A stretch of 64,000 nucleotides of DNA from Pseudomonas sp. GD03944 (GCF_029839275.1 NZ_JAOCAH010000003.1:124001-188000), one strand, 5' to 3'; shown: positions 29,473 through 39,210, counted from the stretch's first letter. Notes: generated from the sequence alone by a model not told the origin. A program made the numbers and translations.

Positions 29473-30555
29473 ATGAACGCCGTGACCAAGATCGAACAGC
29501 ACAACCCCATCGGCACCGACGGTTTCGAATTCGTCGAATACACCGCCCCGACCCCCGAAGGCATCCAGCAGCTGCGCGAGTTGTTCGTGGCCATGGGCTT
29601 CACCGAAACCGCCAAGCACCGTTCCAAGGAAGTCTTCCTGTTCCAGCAGCACGGCATCAACTTCGTGCTCAATGGCAGTCCCACCGGGCACGTCCGCGAA
29701 TTCGGCCTGAAGCACGGCCCGAGTGCCTGCGCCATGGCCTTCCGGGTGAAGAATGCGGCCCAGGCCGCGGCCTATGTCGAATCCCAGGGCGCGCGCCTGG
29801 TCGGCAGCCACGCCAACTTCGGCGAACTGAACATCCCTTGCGTCGAAGGCATCGGCGGTTCGCTGCTGTACCTGGTGGACCGTTATGGCGACAAGACCAT
29901 CTACGACGTGGATTTCGAGTACATCGAAGGCCGCACCCCGAACGACAATGCCGTGGGCCTGCAGGTCATCGACCACCTGACCCACAACGTGCGACGCGGG
30001 CAGATGGACGTATGGTCGGGCTTCTACGAGCGCATCGCCAACTTCCGCGAAATCCGCTACTTCGATATCGAAGGCAAGCTCACCGGCCTGCTGTCCCGGG
30101 CAATGACCGCGCCCTGCGGCAAGATCCGCATCCCGATCAACGAGTCGGCGGACGACAAGTCGCAGATCGAGGAATTCATCCGCGAGTACCACGGCGAAGG
30201 CATCCAGCACATCGCCCTGTCCACCGACGACATCTATGCCACCGTGCGCCAGCTGCGCGCCAACGGCGTGGACTTCATGAGCACGCCGGGCACCTATTAT
30301 GAAAAGGTCGACACCCGGGTTGCCGGCCATGGCGAGCCGACCGACGTGCTGCGCGACCTGAGCATCCTGATCGATGGCGCGCCAGGTGACGACGGCATCC
30401 TGCTGCAGATCTTCACCAACACGGTGATCGGCCCGATCTTCTTCGAGATCATCCAGCGCAAGGGCAACCAGGGCTTCGGCGAAGGCAACTTCAAGGCCCT
30501 GTTCGAGTCGATCGAGGAAGACCAGGTGCGCCGGGGCGTGATTTCCGCGGACTGA
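29473..30555 (+). CDS. hpd: 4-hydroxyphenylpyruvate dioxygenase
   Basis: 360 residues, the usual length. A two-domain vicinal-oxygen-chelate enzyme; the C-terminal barrel carries the Fe(II) ligands His168 (VIDHLTHNV), His246 (IQHIALST) and Glu325 (FFEIIQRKGN). It converts 4-hydroxyphenylpyruvate to homogentisate with decarboxylation and ring migration, the committed step of tyrosine catabolism. GAGGAGG precedes the ATG. It heads a plus-strand cluster with the homogentisate dioxygenase and fumarylacetoacetase genes. Confidence 0.96.
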   Translation: MNAVTKIEQHNPIGTDGFEFVEYTAPTPEGIQQLRELFVAMGFTETAKHRSKEVFLFQQHGINFVLNGSPTGHVREFGLKHGPSACAMAFRVKNAAQAAAYVESQGARLVGSHANFGELNIPCVEGIGGSLLYLVDRYGDKTIYDVDFEYIEGRTPNDNAVGLQVIDHLTHNVRRGQMDVWSGFYERIANFREIRYFDIEGKLTGLLSRAMTAPCGKIRIPINESADDKSQIEEFIREYHGEGIQHIALSTDDIYATVRQLRANGVDFMSTPGTYYEKVDTRVAGHGEPTDVLRDLSILIDGAPGDDGILLQIFTNTVIGPIFFEIIQRKGNQGFGEGNFKALFESIEEDQVRRGVISAD

Positions 30556-30564
30556 CCGGGCGCG

Positions 30565-30598
30565 AGGTGGGCGCTGCCGTGCGCGGCGCGGCCCACCT
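30565..30598 (+). other. Intercistronic hairpin between hpd and the homogentisate dioxygenase gene
   Basis: AGGTGGGC and GCCCACCT pair perfectly around an 18-base GC-rich loop. There is no T tract. It probably protects the hpd mRNA or lowers read-through. Confidence 0.5.
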
Positions 30599-30636
30599 GT
30601 CATCGCACACGAGCGTTGCATCGAGGAGAGCCGGCC

Positions 30637-31773
30637 ATGAGCCGTAAATGGATCAGTTTCCCCCTGCGCGAGGGCGAGTGCTCACGCCAGGCGCATTGCG
30701 ATTTCCCGTCGGGGACCTACGAGCGGGAGATGGGCCGCGAAGGGTTCTTCGGCCCCACCGCCCACCTGCACCACAAGCACCCGCCCACCGGCTGGATCGA
30801 CTGGGACGGCCCGCTTCGTCCCCATGCCTTCAACTTCAACGACATTTCCAGCGAGCGCGATTGCCCGTTGCAGGCGCCCCTGGCGCTGCACAACGGCGAT
30901 ATCAAGCTGCGGGTCTGGAAGACCGAGGGCGCCATGCGCCACCTGGTGCGCAACGCCGATGGCGATGACCTGCTGTTCATCCATGAGGGGGCAGGGGAGT
31001 TCTACTGCGACTTCGGCCACCTGAGCTACCGCGACGGCGATTACCTGGTGGTGCCGCGCGGTACCGCCTGGCGCATCGAGGCCCGCGAGCCGACCTTCAT
31101 GCTGCTGATCGAGAACACCGACGGTGCCTACCAGTTGCCGGACAAGGGCCTGCTCGGGCCCCAGGCGATCTTCGACGCGGCGGTGCTCGACCACCCGAAA
31201 CTGGATGACGCCTTCAAGGCGCAGCAGGACGAGAACACCTGGCAGATCCGCATCAAGCGGCGCAACCAGGTCAGCACCGTGACGTTCCCCTACAACCCGC
31301 TGGACGTGGTGGGCTGGCACGGCGACAACACGGTGGTGCGCCTGAACTGGCGCGATATCCGGCCGCTGGTGAGCCACCGCTACCACCTGCCGCCGTCGGC
31401 GCACACCACCTTCGTCGCCAATGGCTTCGTGGTCTGCACCTTCACCCCGCGTCCGGTGGAAAGCGACCCCGGCGCGCTGAAGGTGCCGTTCTATCACAAC
31501 AACGATGACTACGACGAAGTGCTGTTCTACCACCGCGGCAACTTCTTCAGCCGCGACAACATCGAGGCCGGCATGGTCACGCTGCACCCCTGTGGTTTCC
31601 CCCACGGGCCGCACCCCAAGGCGCTGAAGAAGAGCCAGGAGAACCCGGCCACCTTCATCGACGAGGTGGCGGTGATGATCGACACCCGGCGCGCCCTGGA
31701 AGTCGGTGACGCTGCGGCGGCGGTGGACGTGCCGCAGTACGTCAATTCCTGGCGCGCACCTGGCAGTGCGTGA
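30637..31773 (+). CDS. hmgA: Homogentisate 1,2-dioxygenase, short (about 380 aa) type
   Basis: 378 residues, clearly shorter than the roughly 430-residue HmgA of P. putida. The cupin-type iron site is still visible: His287 (PFYHNND), Glu294 (DYDEVLFYHRG) and His323 (FPHGPHP). The N-terminal HLHHKHPPTGWIDWDGPLRPHAF is typical of the short homologues I recall from other phyla. It opens the homogentisate ring to 4-maleylacetoacetate. GAGGAG precedes the ATG. Its place between hpd and the hydrolase gene supports the call. Confidence 0.86.
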   Translation: MSRKWISFPLREGECSRQAHCDFPSGTYEREMGREGFFGPTAHLHHKHPPTGWIDWDGPLRPHAFNFNDISSERDCPLQAPLALHNGDIKLRVWKTEGAMRHLVRNADGDDLLFIHEGAGEFYCDFGHLSYRDGDYLVVPRGTAWRIEAREPTFMLLIENTDGAYQLPDKGLLGPQAIFDAAVLDHPKLDDAFKAQQDENTWQIRIKRRNQVSTVTFPYNPLDVVGWHGDNTVVRLNWRDIRPLVSHRYHLPPSAHTTFVANGFVVCTFTPRPVESDPGALKVPFYHNNDDYDEVLFYHRGNFFSRDNIEAGMVTLHPCGFPHGPHPKALKKSQENPATFIDEVAVMIDTRRALEVGDAAAAVDVPQYVNSWRAPGSA

Positions 31774-31782
31774 CGCCCTTGC

Positions 31783-31805
31783 GGGCAGGGCATGGGGCCC
31801 TGCCC
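31783..31805 (+). other. Intercistronic hairpin before the fumarylacetoacetase gene
   Basis: GGGCAGGGC-ATGGG-GCCCTGCCC is a perfect 9-bp stem with a 5-base loop, 27 bases before the next start codon. No T tract. Confidence 0.5.
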
Positions 31806-31831
31806 GAACACTGAATTTCTAAGGTTCGACC

Positions 31832-32818
31832 ATGAAGCTTGCATCACTGAATCAGGGCCGTGACGGCGTACTACTGGTGGTTTCCCGCGATCTGCAGCGT
31901 GCCGTGCGGGTGCCGGGCATCGCCGCCACCCTGCAGGCCGCGCTGGACGACTGGGCGCAATGCCGTCCGCGTCTGGAGGCGGTGTATCAGCGCCTGAACG
32001 ACGGCGTGGAGGCGGACGCCTTCGCCTTCGACCCGGCGACCTGCCACAGCCCGTTGCCGCGCGCCTATCACTGGGCCGATGGCAGCGCCTACGTCAACCA
32101 TGTGGAGCTGGTGCGCAAGGCGCGCGGTGCAGAGATGCCCGAGAGCTTCTGGCACGACCCGCTGATGTACCAGGGTGGCGCGGACACCTTCATCCCGCCC
32201 CAGGCACCCATCCGCCTGGCGGACGAGGCCTGGGGCATCGACCTGGAAGCCGAACTGGCGGTGATCACCGACGACGTGCCCATGGGCGTCACCGCGGGCG
32301 AGGCCGCGCACCATATCCAGCTGCTGATGCTGGTGAACGACGTGTCGCTGCGCAACCTGATCCCAGGCGAGCTGGCCAAGGGCTTTGGCTTCTACCAGAG
32401 TAAGCCGTCGTCGAGCTTCTCGCCGGTGGCCATCACCCCGGACGAGCTGGGCGACAGCTGGAAGGATGGCAAGGTGCACCGCCCGCTGGTGTCGCACATT
32501 AATGGCGCGCTGTTCGGCCAGCCGGACGCTGGCACCGACATGACCTTCAACTTCCCGACCCTGGTGGCCCACGCCGCCAAGACCCGCGCCCTGGGCAGTG
32601 GCACCATCATCGGTTCGGGCACCGTGTCCAACTACGACCGCAGCGCTGGCTCATCCTGCTTGGCGGAAAAACGCATGCTGGAAATCGTCGAGAGCGGCGA
32701 GGCGACAACGCCGTTCCTGCGCTTCGGCGACCGGGTGCGCATCGAAATGTTCGACGCCAGCGGCCAGAGCCTGTTCGGCGCCATCGACCAGGTGGTGGAG
32801 CGCTACGACGGCGAGTGA
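31832..32818 (+). CDS. Fumarylacetoacetate hydrolase family protein
   Basis: 328 residues of the FAH superfamily. Metal ligands are visible in GIDLEAELAVITDD, with SLRNLIPGELAKGFGFYQSKPSSSFSPVAIT and GSGTIIGSGTVSN as the catalytic-domain marks. In this cluster it most probably cleaves 4-fumarylacetoacetate to fumarate and acetoacetate, the last step of tyrosine degradation. It is 58 bases after the dioxygenase gene. The next pathway gene, maiA, is separated by a 327-base repeat-containing gap. Confidence 0.9.
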   Translation: MKLASLNQGRDGVLLVVSRDLQRAVRVPGIAATLQAALDDWAQCRPRLEAVYQRLNDGVEADAFAFDPATCHSPLPRAYHWADGSAYVNHVELVRKARGAEMPESFWHDPLMYQGGADTFIPPQAPIRLADEAWGIDLEAELAVITDDVPMGVTAGEAAHHIQLLMLVNDVSLRNLIPGELAKGFGFYQSKPSSSFSPVAITPDELGDSWKDGKVHRPLVSHINGALFGQPDAGTDMTFNFPTLVAHAAKTRALGSGTIIGSGTVSNYDRSAGSSCLAEKRMLEIVESGEATTPFLRFGDRVRIEMFDASGQSLFGAIDQVVERYDGE

Positions 32819-32870
32819 GCACGCTGATGGCTCCAGTATGTCCACCCGACCTAACGCCCGCGCAGTTCCC

Positions 32871-33050
32871 GTAGGAGGGGCTTCAGCCCCGAGCTCGACG
32901 GTCGCTGCCTGGCAGTGATCTACCGGCAGAGCCAAAAAAGCTCGCGGACAAGCCCGCTCCTACAGGTCTATTGCGCGCCGGATCTGTCGTGATCGTTCCC
33001 ACGCTCTGCGTGGTAACGCATCCCCGGACGCTCCGCGTCCGCTACGGGAT
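32871..33050. repeat. Composite REP unit between the hydrolase gene and maiA
   Basis: GTAGGAGGGGCTTCAGCCCCG (32871) pairs with an inverted REP ending GCTCCTAC (about 32961). The GATCGTTCCCACGCTCTGCG / GGACGCTCCGCGTCC module follows (32990-33042). On the minus strand the inverted REP is followed by GAGCTTTTTT, a terminator-like layout. This occupies most of the 327-base gap; the rest is the maiA leader. Confidence 0.82.
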
Positions 33051-33145
33051 TCGGTTGTGACACCCAGAGAGGCGACAGCACGCGGCACGCAAGGGGGCGC
33101 AAACTTTTCCTACACTCTGCACACAACCACAACAGGGAACCGCAG

Positions 33146-33796
33146 ATGCTCAAACTCTATGGCTACTGGCGCTCCAGCGCCGCCTACCGGGTGCGGATCG
33201 CGCTCAACCTCAAGGGACTGGCCTGCGAACACGTGCCGGTGCACCTGGTGCGCGACGGCGGTGAGCAGCGGGGCGAGGCCTACCGCGCGCTGAACCCGCA
33301 GCAACTGCTGCCACTGCTGGAGGACGAGGAGAACGGTGGGGTGTGCATCGCCCAGTCGCTGGCGATCATCGAGTACCTGGAGGAAATCTTTCCGGTGCCG
33401 GCGCTGCTGCCGGTGGACCCGGTGGACCGCGCCCGGGTGCGTGCCCTGGCGCTGCACATCGTCTGCGACGTGCACCCGCTGAACAACCTGCGGGTCCTGC
33501 AATACCTGTCCGGCGAGCTGGGGGTGGAGGAGGCGGCCCGCAACGCCTGGTACAGCCACTGGGTACACACCGGCCTGGCGGCGGTAGAGGCCGGGCTCGC
33601 GGCGTTCGACGACCGACTGTCCCTGGGCCAGCGCCCGGGATATCTGGAGGCGTGTTTGATTCCGCAGGTGTACAATGCGCGCCGTTTTAACTGTGACCTA
33701 ACTGCCTATCCGCGCATTCTCGCCATGACCGCACGTTGCGAAGCCCTCGACGCCTTCAAGCAGGCCGCTCCCGAGGCGCAGCGCGACGCGCAGTGA
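33146..33796 (+). CDS. maiA: Maleylacetoacetate isomerase (zeta-class GST)
   Basis: 216 residues. Zeta-class glutathione transferase with the active-site motif SSAAYRVRIALNLKGL (residues about 10-25), NPQQLLPLLEDEE and QSLAIIEYLEE in the glutathione site, and the C-terminal helical domain ending near FNCDLTAYPRI. It isomerises maleylacetoacetate to fumarylacetoacetate with glutathione. It completes the homogentisate pathway together with the two upstream genes. Confidence 0.93.
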   Translation: MLKLYGYWRSSAAYRVRIALNLKGLACEHVPVHLVRDGGEQRGEAYRALNPQQLLPLLEDEENGGVCIAQSLAIIEYLEEIFPVPALLPVDPVDRARVRALALHIVCDVHPLNNLRVLQYLSGELGVEEAARNAWYSHWVHTGLAAVEAGLAAFDDRLSLGQRPGYLEACLIPQVYNARRFNCDLTAYPRILAMTARCEALDAFKQAAPEAQRDAQ

Positions 33797-33885
33797 TCGC
33801 CGGCCCCGAGCCGGCCGGCTCGTCGCGCAGGGGTCGGCACCCCCTCGGCTTTATCTGAGCCGTGTCATTCCGTCCTGCCACAAGC

Positions 33886-33907
33886 GTGACGGGTTCCATT
33901 CCGTCAC
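33886..33907. promoter_or_regulatory. Perfect dyad GTGACGG-N8-CCGTCAC in the aroP leader
   Basis: The 7-bp half-sites are perfect and end 23 bases before the permease start codon. It may be an operator or an mRNA hairpin near the ribosome binding region. A separate GCCGGC-CCCGA-GCCGGC hairpin follows the maiA stop at 33799-33815. Confidence 0.45.
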
Positions 33908-33930
33908 AGGTAAAAACAAGCAGGTGACGA

Positions 33931-35325
33931 ATGACCCAAGAGACTTTGCAGGCCGGCTCGCTCAATCGCGGCCTGAAGAACCGCCATATCCAGCTCATCG
34001 CCCTGGGCGGCGCCATCGGCACCGGCCTGTTCCTCGGCTCGGCCGGGGTGCTGCAGAGCGCCGGGCCGTCGATGATCCTCGGCTACGCCATCGGCGGTTT
34101 CATCGCCTTCCTGATCATGCGCCAACTGGGCGAAATGATCGTCGAGGAGCCCGTGGCCGGCTCCTTCAGTCACTTCGCCCATGCCTACTGGGGGCCGTTC
34201 GCCGGCTTCCTCTCGGGCTGGAACTACTGGGTGCTGTACGTGCTGGTGGGCATGGCCGAGCTCACGGCCGTCGGTAAGTACGTGCAGTACTGGTACCCGG
34301 ACATCCCCACCTGGGTCACGGCTGCCGCCTTCTTCGTGCTGATCAACCTGATCAATCTGAGCAACGTCAAAGCCTTCGGCGAGGCCGAGTTCTGGTTCGC
34401 CATCATCAAGGTGGTGGCGATCATCGGCATGATCCTGCTCGGCCTGTACCTGCTGTTCAGCGGCGCCGGCGGTGAGCAGGCGAGCATCAGCAACCTGTGG
34501 AGCCACGGCGGGTTCTTCCCCAACGGCATCAGCGGGCTGGTGATGATGATGGCGATCATCATGTTCTCCTTCGGCGGCCTGGAGCTGGTCGGCATCACCG
34601 CCGCCGAAGCCGCCGAGCCGCGCAAGGTGATCCCCAAGGCGATCAACCAGGTGGTCTACCGCATCCTGATCTTCTACATCGGTGCGCTGACCGTGCTGCT
34701 GTCGCTGTACCCCTGGGACAGCCTGGTGGCGACCCTGACCGCCGGCGGCGACGCCTACGGCAGCAGTCCGTTTGTGCAGATTTTCTCGCTGATCGGCAGC
34801 GACACCGCGGCGCACATCCTCAACTTCGTGGTCCTCACCGCAGCGCTGTCGGTCTACAACAGCGGCGTGTACTGCAACAGCCGCATGCTCTATGGCCTGG
34901 CGTCCCAAGGCGATGCCCCCAGGGCGCTGCTCAAGCTCAACAAGCGCGGCGTGCCGGTGCTGGCGATCGGCCTGTCGGCACTGGTGACCCTGCTGTGCGT
35001 GGTGGTCAATTACCTGGCTCCGAAGAGTGCGCTGGAGCTGCTGATGTCGCTGGTGGTGGCCTCGCTGGTGATCAACTGGGCGATGATCAGCCTGGCCCAC
35101 CTCAAGTTCCGCAAGGCCATGCAGGCCAAGGGCGTGGAGCCTGGCTTCAAGGCGTTCTGGTTCCCGTTCGCCAACTACCTGTGCCTGGCGTTCGTGGTGT
35201 TCATCCTCGGCGTTATGTTGTTCATCCCGGGCATTCGCCTGTCGGTCTACGCCATCCCGTTCTGGCTGGCGTTCATCTGGGGTTGCTACCAACTGCGCAA
35301 GCGCGCCCAGGCCAACGCGGGCTGA
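33931..35325 (+). CDS. aroP: Aromatic amino acid permease (AroP/PheP type)
   Basis: 464 residues with 12 membrane segments, amino acid transporter family of the APC superfamily. The first helix carries IALGGAIGTGLFLGSAGVLQ, the unwound substrate-binding segment. FSFGGLELVGITAAEA in helix 6 and the ITAAEAAEPRK loop are typical of the AroP/PheP branch. It imports tyrosine, phenylalanine or tryptophan with a cation. It stands right after the tyrosine catabolic genes, which fits the assignment; exact preference is inference. Confidence 0.88.
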   Translation: MTQETLQAGSLNRGLKNRHIQLIALGGAIGTGLFLGSAGVLQSAGPSMILGYAIGGFIAFLIMRQLGEMIVEEPVAGSFSHFAHAYWGPFAGFLSGWNYWVLYVLVGMAELTAVGKYVQYWYPDIPTWVTAAAFFVLINLINLSNVKAFGEAEFWFAIIKVVAIIGMILLGLYLLFSGAGGEQASISNLWSHGGFFPNGISGLVMMMAIIMFSFGGLELVGITAAEAAEPRKVIPKAINQVVYRILIFYIGALTVLLSLYPWDSLVATLTAGGDAYGSSPFVQIFSLIGSDTAAHILNFVVLTAALSVYNSGVYCNSRMLYGLASQGDAPRALLKLNKRGVPVLAIGLSALVTLLCVVVNYLAPKSALELLMSLVVASLVINWAMISLAHLKFRKAMQAKGVEPGFKAFWFPFANYLCLAFVVFILGVMLFIPGIRLSVYAIPFWLAFIWGCYQLRKRAQANAG

Positions 35326-35613
35326 TCGCGCCCCGCGTCCCGCCGCCGGTCCAGGGTGGCGGGGCGTCCCGTCGGCAGGCGTGCGGTTTCCCGCCCGCAG
35401 CGCCTGCAGTAGTGGCAAAATGCTGCTGCTCAGGCCGACATTCTGTTGCAATTAAGGTTAACGCTTTGCCGCGCTCGGCCGATGACGAGCTGTCAGGGCG
35501 GGCTAGTTCCACTGCAACAGTGCACTGACATGATCGTGAACGACGGCATCGCTGTGGGGCCCATTCCAGACGCTCCCGAGTGCCGTAGCTGATAAAAACA
35601 ATGGAGTCGTTTC

Positions 35614-37569
35614 ATGTTGCAATCCGTCATCCGTCTTTTCGTCGACCTCGCCGTTGGCAAGAAGCTCCTCGTGGGCTTCGGCCTGGTTCTGCTGCTCACC
35701 ATCGCGGTGACCGGCAGTGGCTTCGTCGCCGTGCAGTCGGTCATGCAGGGGCATGCGCAGACCGTTCGCCTGTCGGCGATCGATGCGGCAATCCTCCAGG
35801 CCCGGCGCATCGAGGGTGATTTCGCCCTGAGCCATGCCGAGACCGATGCGCAACGGATGCGCGAACAACTGGCCAAGGTGCAGGCCCTGCTGGACGAGCA
35901 GGTGGCCCTGGCGAGCGCCACTGAAAAGAGCCGCATGCAGGCCATGGCGCAGGCAACGGCGGATTACCTGACCCAGTTCGACGCCTTCGTGCTGCAGCAG
36001 ACCCGAGCCACCGAAGCCCGGACCCAGATGGAAGAGGCCGCGCGCGAAGCCCGCGACCAGTTCGAAATGACCGAGTTGGGCATGTACGACGCGGTGCGCG
36101 AACTGCGCCTGAGCGGCGATAACCTGCGCGGCAGCGACCCGCTGACCCTGGCCGAAACCGCCTCCAACCTCAGCAAGCGCATGCTCGAGCTGCGCGGCCA
36201 CGAGAGCCTGTACATCATCGACGGCTCCGAGTCGGCGCTGGAAGACTGGAACTACGTCAACTACGACCTGCAGTCCTCGGCCCAGGGACTGATGGTCTGG
36301 CTCAACGAAGACCAGAAACGCGCCATCGAAGTGGCCATGACCGCCCTCGGCACCTACCAGCAGGCCTTCGCCAATTACCAGCAGGTGCACCAGCAGAACC
36401 TGGCCAGTGGCGCGACCATGCTCGAGCAGGCCGACAAGGTGCTGGCCATGGCCGGCGAAGCCAAGAACCTGGAAGAGCAGGGCATGTCCGACGACAGCCG
36501 TCAGGCCATGCTGCTGCTTGGCGTGATGGGCATCGCTGCCATCGTCATCGGTCTGGCGGCGGGCTGGAGCATCACCCGTTCGATCGTCGCGCCGCTGCGT
36601 CAGACCGTGGCCTTCGCCCAGCGCATCGCCGAGGGCGACCTGAGCCAGGACCTGCCGGTCAACCGTGGCGACGAACTGGGGCAACTGCTCAAGGCCATGC
36701 AGAGCATGACCGGCAGCCTGCGCAACCTGGTCGGGCGCATCGGCGGTGGTGTGAGCCAGATCGCTGCGGCCGCCGAGCAGCTGTCGGCGATCACCTCGCA
36801 GACCAGCGTCGGCGTGCAAACCCAGAAAGTCGAAACCGAACAGACCGCCACCGCCATGCACCAGATGGCTGCCACCGTGCAGGAAGTGGCGCAGAACGCC
36901 GAGCAGGCCTCCCTGGCCGCGCGCGATGCCGACCAGGAAGCCCAGCAGGGCAACCAAGTGGTGCAGCAGGCGGTCAGCCAGATCGGCGACCTGGCCAGCG
37001 AGGTGGAGCAGTCCGCCGAAGCCATCCAGGCCCTGAACCAGGAAAGCGCGCGCATCGGCAGCGTGCTGGAAGTGATCCGCAACGTCGCCGAGCAGACCAA
37101 CCTGCTGGCGCTGAACGCCGCCATCGAGGCCGCTCGGGCCGGTGAGCAGGGCCGTGGTTTCGCCGTGGTCGCCGACGAGGTGCGGGCCCTGGCGCGCCGC
37201 GCCCATGAGTCCACCGAAGAAATCGAAACCCTGATCGCCAGCCTGCAGCGCATGGCCAAGGGCGCGGTGCAGCAGATGGAAAGCAGCCGCACCCTGACCC
37301 AGCGCACCGTGGCCCTGGCCGGCCAGGCCGGCGACGCCCTTGGCCGCATCACCCAGGCGGTCAGCACCATCGAACAGATGAACCAGCAGATCGCCGCCGC
37401 GGCCGAAGAGCAGAGTGCGGTGGCCGAGACCATCAGCGAAAGCGTGACCCGCGTGCGCGACATCGGCGAACAGAGCGCCAGCGCCAGCGAACAGACCGCC
37501 GCCTCCAGCGCCGAACTGGCCCGCCTGGGTGTGGAGCTGCAAGGTCTGGTGCGGCAGTTCCGGACCTGA
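35614..37569 (+). CDS. Methyl-accepting chemotaxis protein with HBM-type sensor domain
   Basis: 651 residues. TM1 at 16-40, a large all-helical periplasmic domain (about 41-298) of the length and character of the helical bimodular (HBM) domain known from McpS, TM2 at about 299-320, HAMP about 321-373, and a signalling coiled coil with its conserved tip at about 486-530 ([19 protein letters not shown]). The receptor contacts CheA/CheW and biases flagellar motors. HBM receptors bind organic acids, but the ligand cannot be read here. There is no C-terminal CheR-tethering pentapeptide. The 288-base leader is unusually AT-rich at 35430-35470 but shows no certain promoter. Confidence 0.92.
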   Translation: MLQSVIRLFVDLAVGKKLLVGFGLVLLLTIAVTGSGFVAVQSVMQGHAQTVRLSAIDAAILQARRIEGDFALSHAETDAQRMREQLAKVQALLDEQVALASATEKSRMQAMAQATADYLTQFDAFVLQQTRATEARTQMEEAAREARDQFEMTELGMYDAVRELRLSGDNLRGSDPLTLAETASNLSKRMLELRGHESLYIIDGSESALEDWNYVNYDLQSSAQGLMVWLNEDQKRAIEVAMTALGTYQQAFANYQQVHQQNLASGATMLEQADKVLAMAGEAKNLEEQGMSDDSRQAMLLLGVMGIAAIVIGLAAGWSITRSIVAPLRQTVAFAQRIAEGDLSQDLPVNRGDELGQLLKAMQSMTGSLRNLVGRIGGGVSQIAAAAEQLSAITSQTSVGVQTQKVETEQTATAMHQMAATVQEVAQNAEQASLAARDADQEAQQGNQVVQQAVSQIGDLASEVEQSAEAIQALNQESARIGSVLEVIRNVAEQTNLLALNAAIEAARAGEQGRGFAVVADEVRALARRAHESTEEIETLIASLQRMAKGAVQQMESSRTLTQRTVALAGQAGDALGRITQAVSTIEQMNQQIAAAAEEQSAVAETISESVTRVRDIGEQSASASEQTAASSAELARLGVELQGLVRQFRT

Positions 37570-37599
37570 GGGCCTGATCCGGGGCTGTAGGTGCCCTCT

Positions 37600-37975
37600 G
37601 TAGGAGGGGCTTCAGCCCCGAGCTCGGCGGTCGTGTTTTGGCAGTGATCTGTGGGTAGAGCCAAAAAAGCTCGCGGACAAGTCCGCTCCTACGGGGAGTT
37701 ACGCGTCAGCCCTGCCGTGATCGTTCCCACGCTCCGCGTGGGCATGCAGCCCCGGACGTTCTGCGTCCGCTGCGGGCTATCGGTCGTCAGCCCTATCGTG
37801 CCCCTGTAGGAGGGGCTTCAGCCCCGAGCTCGGCGATCGTTGTTCTGGCAGTGATCTGTCGGTAGCGACGAAAAGCTCGCGGACAAGTCCGCTCCTACGG
37901 GTAGTTACGCGTCAGCCCCACCGTGGGTGACGCGGAGCGTCACGGGATTGGGCTACCACGCGGAGCGTGGGAGCC
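37600..37975. repeat. Two composite REP units, 206-bp period
   Basis: GTAGGAGGGGCTTCAGCCCCG heads occur at 37600 and 37806. Each pairs with an inverted REP ending GCTCCTACGGG. Unit 1 is followed by the GATCGTTCCCACGCTCCGCG / GGACGTTCTGCGTCC module (37719-37768). Unit 2 is followed by the same kind of module in the opposite direction (GTGACGCGGAGCGTCAC then CCACGCGGAGCGTGG). On the minus strand an inverted REP precedes GAGCTTTTTT. It fills the 422-base gap between convergent genes. Confidence 0.85.
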
Positions 37976-37991
37976 ATCAGAGGGTCCCGTA

Positions 37992-39056
37992 TCAATGCGC
38001 CTTGCCGAGCACCGGCACCGGTTTGCGCAGTTCATCCGCCCATTGCGTCAGCGGCACCTGGACTTCCGGTTGCCAGGCGCGAGACCACAGCAGCTTCATG
38101 TGTTCCAGGCTGCCGCGTTCCATGGGCAGGCGGTCGATCCAGGGATTGACCTGCCAGGCGCCGTCCTGCCAGTGGGCGAAGTCGAAGCGGAAGGGGTGGA
38201 AGCCGGTCATGCCCAGGCGCAGGTCGGTGACGATCAGGTGGTCGTCGATGCGGTCGTAGCGCAGGATGCCACCGGTAAACCAGGCCAGGCGGGCATGGGC
38301 CGGCGAGTCCTTCAGCGCCTCGGCCAGCGCCAGGCCGCGAGGCAGACGCTCCAGGTGCGGCGGCGCGGTGTCGCGCCAGCCCACCAGGGTTTCGTAGTAA
38401 TCCTCGCCGTCGACCACGGTGACCCGCCAGAGCAGGCTGTTGAATGGCGTCGGGCCGCTGAAGACCGCCTCGGCCTGGATGCCCTGGCGGGCCAGTTCGG
38501 CTTCCACGCGCTGCTCGGCCATGACCTTGCCGGCCACGGTGAAGCCCAGGTAGCAGGTCGAGAGGACGAGGGCGATGGCGGGGGCCTTGCTGACCTTGCC
38601 GTGCAGGCCGCCGATGGCGCCGAGCAGCACCGCGACGATCAGCGGCACGGTGTACAGCGGGTCGATGATGAAGATGCTCGACCAGGCGGTGGGGATTGGC
38701 ATCAGCGGCCAGAACAGCTGGGTGCCGTAGCTGGTGAAACTGTCGAGCAGCGGGTGGGTGATCAGCACCAGCCATAACGTCAGGAACAGCCGTTGCGCCG
38801 AATACCCGGGGTGCGGTCGGTAGCGCCGGGCCAGGCAGGTCAGCAGCACCGCCAGGGCGCTGAGGAAGAACAGCGAGTGGCTGAAGCCGCGGTGGAAGGT
38901 CATGTCGGCCACGGCGTCGCCGTAGTCGATGACCACGTCCAGGTCCGGCACGGTGCCGAGCATGGCGCCGTACACCAGCGCCTTGCGGCCTTGCCAGCGA
39001 CCGAGCAGGGCGCCCTGAATGGTGGCGCCCAGCACCGCCTGGGTAATGGAATCCAT
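37992..39056 (-). CDS. Membrane-bound metal-dependent hydrolase (YbcI/YdjM, DUF457 type)
   Basis: 354 residues with four or five hydrophobic segments in the first 200. The N-terminal MDSITQAVLGATIQG and the metal-binding pattern GTVPDLDVVIDYGD ... FHRGFSHSLFF ... ITHPLLDSFTSYGTQL (Asp and His residues) are typical of this inner-membrane family, related to LexA-regulated YdjM. The C-terminal 150 residues are soluble. Biochemical activity is not known to me. Confidence 0.88.
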   Translation of the reverse strand: MDSITQAVLGATIQGALLGRWQGRKALVYGAMLGTVPDLDVVIDYGDAVADMTFHRGFSHSLFFLSALAVLLTCLARRYRPHPGYSAQRLFLTLWLVLITHPLLDSFTSYGTQLFWPLMPIPTAWSSIFIIDPLYTVPLIVAVLLGAIGGLHGKVSKAPAIALVLSTCYLGFTVAGKVMAEQRVEAELARQGIQAEAVFSGPTPFNSLLWRVTVVDGEDYYETLVGWRDTAPPHLERLPRGLALAEALKDSPAHARLAWFTGGILRYDRIDDHLIVTDLRLGMTGFHPFRFDFAHWQDGAWQVNPWIDRLPMERGSLEHMKLLWSRAWQPEVQVPLTQWADELRKPVPVLGKAH

Positions 39057-39210
39057 GAAGCGACCTCGTGACGGAATCAGGCGGCTACGTTAGCCGAGCC
39101 GCGAGCCGTTTGCTGTGAGAAATTTCAAGCAAAGGTTTCAGCTACGGACTACCCGGCAGGCCTTGATTTTGACTGGTCGCAGCGGTCCGTCGCAGTGATC
39201 CCGTCGTGCC

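Noticed and set aside
35560-35613. Possible FliA (sigma-28) promoter before the chemoreceptor: GCTGATAA near 35587
   Set aside because: The -10 resembles GCCGATAA, but no TAAA stands 15 bases upstream, and it lies too close to the start codon.
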